Source: Candidatus Thorarchaeota archaeon
GTDB taxonomy: Archaea > Asgardarchaeota > Thorarchaeia > Thorarchaeales > Thorarchaeaceae
Assembly: GCA_016840825.1 (NCBI GenBank)
Contig: JAEORN010000044.1
Coordinates: 1-11,387, forward strand
Length of the DNA: 11,387 nt
Direction of reading: 5' to 3'
Shown here: positions 6,938 to 11,387 of the stretch, piece by piece
Layout of the letters: each line of letters begins with the position of its first letter
How positions within the stretch are numbered: position 1 is the stretch's first letter
Translations under genes and position numbers: made by a program
The notes under the pieces: model-generated
Database searches by the model: none
Seen by the model: the letters and a program-made list of their open reading frames with translations, nothing else
Told to the model about the DNA's origin: nothing

Positions 6938-7351
6938 TTGACAAAAAGTGATATGACTCAAGCAAGAGTTCTGAAAATTGAGAAAGGAAATACTATTACT
7001 CTACCAGCAGATTTTGTTGAAGGAATCTCGGAGTCGTATGGTCTGGCAATTATGATTGTCAAGGACAAGAATGTGAAGATATATCCCGTTTCTTCAGACA
7101 AGGTATTCTATCTTAAATTGAGTATCGAGAAACTAAGCAAGAGTTTCTTGGAAGAGCTAACATCTATCTTTGAGCATGCAGGTCTTGAGGATATCCTATT
7201 TACAAGTGGTATCTGTCAAGCAGCGAATCAGTGCTATTATGAATGTTACTTCACACCAGAGCAACTAAAAATGTCAATAGACGACTTACGAGAAAGACTG
7301 GAAAGAATGACAGGAGTTCAGGAAGTTAAACTCATCAATGTTCCAACATAG
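6938..7351 (+). CDS. AbrB/SpoVT-like N-terminal domain with ACT-like C-terminal domain; probable regulator
   Basis: A protein of about 137 residues. The first 45 or so fit the swapped-hairpin AbrB/SpoVT DNA-binding fold: RVLKIEKGNTITLPADFV, then a Gly-containing turn, a hydrophobic strand IMIVKDKNVKIYPV and a polar break. The remaining part follows a beta-alpha-beta-beta-alpha-beta order typical of ACT-like ligand-binding domains. It runs from strand YLKLSI through helix FLEELTSIFEHAG, strands ILFTSG and CYYECYF, and helix SIDDLRERLERM to the final strand GVQEVKLINV. Two Cys residues flank the SGICQAANQC turn. The arrangement suggests a small-molecule-responsive transcription factor, possibly amino-acid sensing, but no ligand can be named. 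It lies 72 bases before the asparagine-synthetase-like gene on the same strand, a plausible regulatory target. The start is TTG, by ribosome-binding site; GTG 6920 or ATG 6953 are alternatives. Confidence 0.65.
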   Translation: MTKSDMTQARVLKIEKGNTITLPADFVEGISESYGLAIMIVKDKNVKIYPVSSDKVFYLKLSIEKLSKSFLEELTSIFEHAGLEDILFTSGICQAANQCYYECYFTPEQLKMSIDDLRERLERMTGVQEVKLINVPT

Positions 7352-7423
7352 AGAACTTGATAGCACTACTAACTAACCTCCGGACATTCGAGAATCGAGT
7401 AGAGTTTGAGTAATTGATGTATT

Positions 7424-8914
7424 ATGGTCGGAATTGTATTCTCATTCGATAAAGACTCTGATGAGATACAGAGATTACTGAGATTTCTAAACCATCGAGG
7501 AGATACCCAAACCGTAGAGTCTTTTACTTGTCCGGATTATTCAGGGAAAACAACGCTTGTCTTTGGCATAGTACACTCCAAAGATGAATGCGCGATATTT
7601 CGAAAGGATGGAGGGATTACGATCCTTGACAGTCTCTTCCATATTTCCCCTCAGAAACTGATACAGATTGAAGATACAATAATGAAAGGACCAACATCAG
7701 AAACTGAAGAAGATGTTTTGATGGAAATGCAGGGTGTAATAATCATATCCACCACTCCTGAAGGAATTATGACATGGAGGTCCATAGATGGCCAAAAAGT
7801 ACTGTACTACGGAAATTCATCTTCATCCATCTTACTCTCGACTGAGAAAAAGGTTCTATGGAGTATGGGCTGCGAAGAAGTAAAACCAATCCTTCCGGGA
7901 CATCGAGTTTGTATATCTCCAAAGAAAACTTCTCATATTCACACGATTCCTTCTTTTAATTGGCGGATCTGGAAAGGAGATCAAGATCAAGCTCTGAAAC
8001 TTCTAGGAAAGCACCTTGTAAAATCCATTGAACGCTTGAAAGGATTGAATTGCGGGATTCTCTTTTCTGGAGGAGTTGATAGTTCACTACTTGCACATAT
8101 ATTGAAAAAGACCTCGAGCAGTGTTCAGCTATTTAGTGCAAGCTATGGAGAATCAAGAGATAGTTCTCATGCAAATTATGCAGCAGAATTGTTGGGCATT
8201 CCTATTAAAACGATAGAGATGACACCAGATATGATTTGGGAAAGCCTTCCGAAGATAATCTATGCAATCGAATCATCAAATCAAATGGATGTAGAGATAG
8301 CACTTCCATTCTATTTCTCATCCATGGCTGCGAAGGAATCAGGAATCGAAATGATTGTTTCAGGACAAGGCCCTGACGAGTTGTTTGCAGGCTATGCAAG
8401 ACATGTACGGATATTGGAATCAGAAGGTCCATCGAGTTTAGAGAATATGCTCAGAGAGGATTTCTCGATAACACATGAAGCCAATATCGCTAGAGACGAG
8501 AGAATAGTTTCGATAAATGGATTAGACATACATTTCCCCTATCTTGATCCAAGATTCAGTGAGCTGGCATTATCACTACCAGTCACATGGAAGATACAAC
8601 CTAGCAGAAAACCTGAAAGAAAGGTGATCTTTAGGAAGTTAGCTAGGGATCTTGGATTAGACATTGCATTATCTAATGCTCCCAAAAAGGCTACTCAATT
8701 TAGTTCTGGGTCTTCTAAGGGAATTCGAACAGCCGTTGTAGCACATGTCAAAGCTTGTAGGGATATGACAACAACAATGATTGATAGTATTGTTCAAGTG
8801 GTTTTGAAAGAACTCGGATATTATTTGGGTCAGCCAGATGGGATGTTATCGACAGCTGATCTTGGAATCGATTTGGATCCGACAAAAAAACTCAGTGAAT
8901 CTTTGAAGTATTAA
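7424..8914 (+). CDS. Asparagine-synthetase (AsnB)-like protein with an inactive glutaminase domain
   Basis: A 496-residue cytosolic protein with the two-domain plan of glutamine-hydrolysing asparagine synthetase. The C-terminal ATP-pyrophosphatase domain looks functional: the PP-loop SGGVDSS (residues 215-221), a helix resembling the DExxYA region (RDSSHANYAAELLGI), SGQGPDELFAGY (313-324), and archaeal-type PKKATQFSSGS (420-430). The N-terminal Ntn-hydrolase domain keeps its outline, including NHRGD (23-27), RSIDGQKVLYYG (119-130) and PGH (158-160). However, the catalytic Cys that must follow the initiator Met is Val2 (MVGI), and the NGEIYN glutamine-binding motif is absent. Glutamine hydrolysis is therefore not expected. 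It may use free ammonia, or form another amide as beta-lactam synthetase does. The start is ATG; no other start would restore a Cys at position 2. Its stop overlaps the convergent MoaD/ThiS-like gene. Confidence 0.85.
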   Translation: MVGIVFSFDKDSDEIQRLLRFLNHRGDTQTVESFTCPDYSGKTTLVFGIVHSKDECAIFRKDGGITILDSLFHISPQKLIQIEDTIMKGPTSETEEDVLMEMQGVIIISTTPEGIMTWRSIDGQKVLYYGNSSSSILLSTEKKVLWSMGCEEVKPILPGHRVCISPKKTSHIHTIPSFNWRIWKGDQDQALKLLGKHLVKSIERLKGLNCGILFSGGVDSSLLAHILKKTSSSVQLFSASYGESRDSSHANYAAELLGIPIKTIEMTPDMIWESLPKIIYAIESSNQMDVEIALPFYFSSMAAKESGIEMIVSGQGPDELFAGYARHVRILESEGPSSLENMLREDFSITHEANIARDERIVSINGLDIHFPYLDPRFSELALSLPVTWKIQPSRKPERKVIFRKLARDLGLDIALSNAPKKATQFSSGSSKGIRTAVVAHVKACRDMTTTMIDSIVQVVLKELGYYLGQPDGMLSTADLGIDLDPTKKLSESLKY

Positions 8915-9105
8915 CCACCAGCGATAATCGGTAGAACGATAACCGTATCATTCTCATTGAGAATAGAATCCAGGGACATACGTTCTCCATCGACAAGTAC
9001 GACATGATCATCAGAGAGATTCAATTCCTCTAAAAGTTGAGCAACGGTCTTTGTTTCACTCATTACTAATTCTCTAATCTTTGATTTTCCGATAGTACTC
9101 GTCAT
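8911..9105 (-). CDS. MoaD/ThiS-family ubiquitin-like sulfur-carrier or modifier protein
   Basis: A small beta-grasp protein of 64 residues (67 if GTG at 9114 is the start). It shows the MoaD/ThiS pattern: an N-terminal strand, the helix TVAQLLEELNL, a strand VVLVDGE, a DSILNENDTVIVLP segment matching the usual LKDGDEVxxLPP, and a terminal Gly-Gly exposed as IAGG-COOH. In this family the C-terminal Gly is adenylated by an E1-like enzyme. It then carries a thiocarboxylate for molybdopterin, thiamine or tRNA thiolation, or is conjugated to lysines as in archaeal SAMPs and Urm1. No E1-like, MoaE or ThiF gene lies in the window, so the pathway is open. The gene is convergent with the asparagine-synthetase-like gene; the two TAA stops share the palindrome TTAA (8911-8914). 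A TATA-like box upstream suggests a leaderless transcript. Confidence 0.85.
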   Translation of the reverse strand: MTSTIGKSKIRELVMSETKTVAQLLEELNLSDDHVVLVDGERMSLDSILNENDTVIVLPIIAGG

Positions 9106-9138
9106 TGGTTGCACTTCATTTTCTAATAGATGACATTT

Positions 9139-9148
9139 CCTTATAGCC
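9139..9148 (-). promoter_or_regulatory. TATA-like box for the MoaD/ThiS-like gene
   Basis: Read on the minus strand this is GGCTATAAGG, centred about 30 bases before the GTG at 9114 and 39 before the ATG at 9105. Transcription would start within about a dozen bases of the start codon. This fits a leaderless or short-leader mRNA and the absence of a Shine-Dalgarno site. Inferred from spacing only. Confidence 0.45.
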
Positions 9149-9295
9149 TTACTTCAAATAGTAACGAAAGTCGATTTCGACAATATCAGAAGTTTGCCAC
9201 GACGCCAATGATAAATATTATGAGTTGTATCCAATTTTCGTCGGCATAAGATAAATCTCAGTGTCAAGATTCGGTGAAAGACGTTGAAAGGAAGA

Positions 9296-9334
9296 GAAAC
9301 GAATAACAAGCTCTATAAAGGGCAGGGAAACGAA
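9296..9334 (+). promoter_or_regulatory. Promoter region of the mevalonate operon with flanking GAAACGAA repeats
   Basis: TATAAA at 9314-9319 is a good archaeal TATA box and would place the transcript start near 9340, leaving a leader of about 50 bases with a ribosome-binding site before the HMG-CoA synthase. Two copies of GAAACGAA (9296-9303 and 9327-9334) stand 31 bases apart, about three helical turns, one on each side of the TATA box. A bound regulator there could block or assist TBP/TFB. In the rest of the 9115-9393 intergenic stretch I see only AT-rich sequence with another possible TATA element near 9210, and no gene. Confidence 0.45.
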
Positions 9335-9380
9335 CTAGAAAAAACGACGTAAACCGATTCGACATTTAACGTATTATACA

Positions 9381-9387
9381 AGGAGAG
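9381..9387 (+). promoter_or_regulatory. Ribosome-binding site of the HMG-CoA synthase gene
   Basis: AGGAGAG precedes the ATG at 9394 with a six-base spacer. It supports this start, which also gives the family's usual [13 protein letters not shown]-terminus. Confidence 0.65.
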
Positions 9388-9393
9388 AATACT

Positions 9394-10437
9394 ATGGTCG
9401 GAATTATAGGATACGGAGTCTACATACCTCGCTATAGAATCAAGACAGAAGAGATCGCTCGTGTCTGGGGCGAAGAAGGCGAGAAACTTGCTCGTGGTCT
9501 TGGTGTCTATGAGAAATCAGTCCCTGGAGCTGATGAGGATGTTGCGACGATATCAGTTGAGGCCGCTCGGAATGCTGTCAAGTATGCGGGCATTGATCCA
9601 AAGGATATTGGCGCAGTCTATGTAGGTTCTGAATCACACCCCTACGCAGTAAAACCAACAGGAACAATCGTAGCAGAAGCAATTGAATGCACATATGAGA
9701 TGACATGTGCGGATTATGAATTTGCATGCAAAGCAGGTACCGCAGCCATCCAAACATGTATGGGACTTGTAAAATCAGATATGATTAAGGTCGGGCTTGC
9801 TATTGGCTCTGATACGGCACAAGGAAGACCCGGAGACGCCCTTGAGTATTCTGCGGCAGCAGGAGGCGTTGCCATCTTGATTGGTAAGAAAGATCCAGTT
9901 GCAACAATTGAAAGGACCTGTTCCTTCACAACGGATACTCCAGACTTTTGGCGTCGAGAAGGAGAAGACTTCCCAAGCCATGGAGCTCGTTTCACTGGAG
10001 AACCTGCATACTTTAGACATGTTGGCGAAGGAGCGAAGTTACTCTTCAAGCAAACGAAAACTACAGTGGATGACTGGGATTATTTTGTATTTCACATGCC
10101 TAATGGTAAATTTCCAATAGCGATGGGTAAGCAACTTGGAGTTCCACAAGAAAAGCTCCAAGACAGTCTTGTCGTAGAGAAGATAGGTAACACCTATTCG
10201 GGTTCTGCGATGATGGGTCTTGCAAGGATTTTGGATATCGCAAAGCCGGGTGATAGAATCTGCATGGTTTCCTATGGTTCAGGAGCAGGTAGCGATGCAT
10301 TCGCCATCAAGGTTGAGGACCATATCGAAGACCACAGAGGAAAGGTGCCAACAGTAGACGATTATGTTGCACGAAAGACATACGTCGAATATGCGACCTA
10401 TGCTAAATATCGTCGAAAGATTAAGGCACTTGGCTAA
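9394..10437 (+). CDS. Hydroxymethylglutaryl-CoA synthase, archaeal type
   Basis: A 347-residue thiolase-fold enzyme that condenses acetyl-CoA with acetoacetyl-CoA to HMG-CoA, the second step of the mevalonate pathway to archaeal isoprenoid lipids. The length and N-terminus ([16 protein letters not shown]) are typical of the archaeal clade. The catalytic triad can be placed: Glu80 in [12 protein letters not shown], the acyl-accepting Cys112 in [10 protein letters not shown], and His234 in [11 protein letters not shown]-terminal [11 protein letters not shown] segment completes the active-site fold. The downstream thiolase gene starts 12 bases after the stop, with its ribosome-binding site overlapping this stop codon, so the two are co-transcribed and probably translationally coupled. 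In methanogens the two enzymes and a DUF35 protein form one complex that channels acetoacetyl-CoA. Identification is firm. Confidence 0.96.
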   Translation: MVGIIGYGVYIPRYRIKTEEIARVWGEEGEKLARGLGVYEKSVPGADEDVATISVEAARNAVKYAGIDPKDIGAVYVGSESHPYAVKPTGTIVAEAIECTYEMTCADYEFACKAGTAAIQTCMGLVKSDMIKVGLAIGSDTAQGRPGDALEYSAAAGGVAILIGKKDPVATIERTCSFTTDTPDFWRREGEDFPSHGARFTGEPAYFRHVGEGAKLLFKQTKTTVDDWDYFVFHMPNGKFPIAMGKQLGVPQEKLQDSLVVEKIGNTYSGSAMMGLARILDIAKPGDRICMVSYGSGAGSDAFAIKVEDHIEDHRGKVPTVDDYVARKTYVEYATYAKYRRKIKALG

Positions 10438-10443
10438 GGAGGT
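10435..10443 (+). promoter_or_regulatory. Strong Shine-Dalgarno overlapping the HMG-CoA synthase stop codon
   Basis: TAAGGAGGT contains the stop codon TAA of the synthase and a near-perfect complement of the 16S rRNA 3' end, six bases before the ATG at 10450. The overlap points to translational coupling of synthase and thiolase, fitting a fixed-ratio complex. Confidence 0.75.
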
Positions 10444-10449
10444 TTCAAG

Positions 10450-11387
10450 ATGAGTAATAGAGTAGCTATAGTTGGAGTAGGAATGAGCAAGTTCGGAGAA
10501 CTATGGGAAAAGAATCTGCGTGAGATAACTCTGGAAGCAGGAATGATGGCCATCTTTGACTCACAGATATCTGGTAGCGATATTGACGCTATCTGTGTTG
10601 GAAACCAGAGCGCAGGTCGGTTCACTGGTCAAGAGCATCTTGGAGCGCTCGCAGCCGATGTTGGTGGGTTAGGTAAGCTTCCAGCATACAGCGTTGAAGC
10701 CGCATGTGCTAGTGGTGGTGCTGCTGTCAGGCAAGCCTACATGTCGATAAAATCAGGTGAGCACGATACAATGCTTGTCTTTGGATGCGAGAAGATGAGT
10801 GATGTCAACCAAACTGAAGCAATGAATACAATTAGTGTAGCAGGGGACTGGGAGTGGGAAGGTCTATTCGGTGCAACATTCCCTGCATTATTTGCAATGA
10901 TGGCGCGAAGACACATGATGGAATACGGGACCACTGAGGAACAACTAAGCCTAGTCACAGTAAAGAACCATGCGAATGCAGCTCATAATCCTTTTGCACA
11001 GTTTCAGAGCCCGGTACCACTGAAAGTTGTCATGGGTTCAGGTATGTTAGCAGATCCTATCCGAGTGCTCCATTCATCACCTGTGACAGATGGTGCTGCA
11101 GCACTTGTCATGTGTAAGGAGGAAATTGCGAGGAAATATACAGACACTCCAATCTTTATTGAAGCGTCAACTCAAGCAAGCGATACCTTGGCGTTGCATG
11201 ACAGAGAAAGCATTACGGAGATGCAGGCTGTACAGAAATCAGCAAAGCAAGCCTTAGAAAGAGCAAAACTCACGATCGATGACATCAATGTCTTTGAACT
11301 CCATGATTCATTCACTATCAGTGAGATAATTCTAACTGAAGACGTTGGTATTGCTAAGAAGGGAGAAGGTGGTAAAGCACTAGAGGA
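10450..11387 (+). CDS. Acetoacetyl-CoA thiolase (acetyl-CoA C-acetyltransferase), archaeal type, 3' end cut by the window
   Basis: The first 312 codons of a thiolase that condenses two acetyl-CoA to acetoacetyl-CoA, feeding the upstream synthase. It belongs to the archaeal/SCP2-like thiolase group: MSNRVAIVGVGMSKFGE at the start, nucleophile Cys86 in VEAACASGGAA, SPVTDGAAALV before the C-terminal half, and His285 in FELHDSFT, which holds the oxyanion-forming water or substrate. The last active-site motif (GxPxGxxG, with the second catalytic His or Cys) lies beyond the window, so the gene is truncated by the window edge and not broken. A strong Shine-Dalgarno site overlaps the previous stop. 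In related archaea a DUF35 zinc-ribbon/OB-fold gene follows, and I would expect it just downstream. Confidence 0.94.
   Translation, partial: MSNRVAIVGVGMSKFGELWEKNLREITLEAGMMAIFDSQISGSDIDAICVGNQSAGRFTGQEHLGALAADVGGLGKLPAYSVEAACASGGAAVRQAYMSIKSGEHDTMLVFGCEKMSDVNQTEAMNTISVAGDWEWEGLFGATFPALFAMMARRHMMEYGTTEEQLSLVTVKNHANAAHNPFAQFQSPVPLKVVMGSGMLADPIRVLHSSPVTDGAAALVMCKEEIARKYTDTPIFIEASTQASDTLALHDRESITEMQAVQKSAKQALERAKLTIDDINVFELHDSFTISEIILTEDVGIAKKGEGGKALE

Noticed and set aside
7422..9406. Thirteen identical bases (TATGGTCGGAATT) at the starts of the synthetase-like gene and the HMG-CoA synthase gene
   Set aside because: Both proteins begin MVGI for unrelated reasons (an Ntn-domain first strand and a thiolase-fold first strand). 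The identity stops after a few codons, so chance convergence is enough.

Overview
This window looks archaeal. It carries the C-terminal half of a group II chaperonin (thermosome) with a Gly/Met-rich tail, an archaeal-type HMG-CoA synthase directly followed by its partner thiolase, an AbrB-type regulator, an archaeal-type asparagine-synthetase-like protein, and TATA-box-like promoters with short or no leaders. The moderate GC content and the gene mix would suit an Asgard lineage such as Thorarchaeota. That placement is an impression from the protein sequences and has not been tested.

Layout. Positions 1-741 are the end of a thermosome subunit, closed by a hairpin plus T-run terminator. Next, 805-2692 holds a BioD/CobQ-like P-loop protein and a canonical thioredoxin reductase, only 22 bases apart. 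A perfect 9-bp hairpin and a TATA-like box separate these from 2785-3840, which encodes an ICMT/PEMT-type membrane methyltransferase and a small four-helix membrane protein. A secreted, membrane-anchored alpha/alpha-toroid protein follows (3967-5187). It is bracketed by two GC-rich hairpins that share a CTCGC/GCGAG core. A 532-residue protein of unknown function occupies 5252-6850. The region 6938-8914 holds an AbrB-like regulator with an ACT-like C-terminal half, then an asparagine-synthetase homologue whose N-terminal glutaminase domain has lost its catalytic cysteine. Tail to tail with it, on the minus strand, is a ubiquitin-like MoaD/ThiS-type protein ending in Gly-Gly (8911-9105). A 279-base regulatory region then leads into the mevalonate operon: HMG-CoA synthase (9394-10437) and thiolase (10450 to the window edge).

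How the genes fit together. The HMG-CoA synthase and thiolase carry out the first two committed steps of archaeal isoprenoid lipid synthesis and are known in other archaea to form a channelling complex. Thermosome, P-loop protein and thioredoxin reductase lie close together, but nothing in the sequence shows that they work together. The most open questions are the glutaminase-dead amidotransferase homologue beside a Gly-Gly ubiquitin-like protein, the unknown 532-residue protein, and the cell-surface toroid protein. No rRNA, tRNA, CRISPR array, insertion sequence or phage gene was recognised. The window reads as core-like archaeal chromosome rather than a mobile island.
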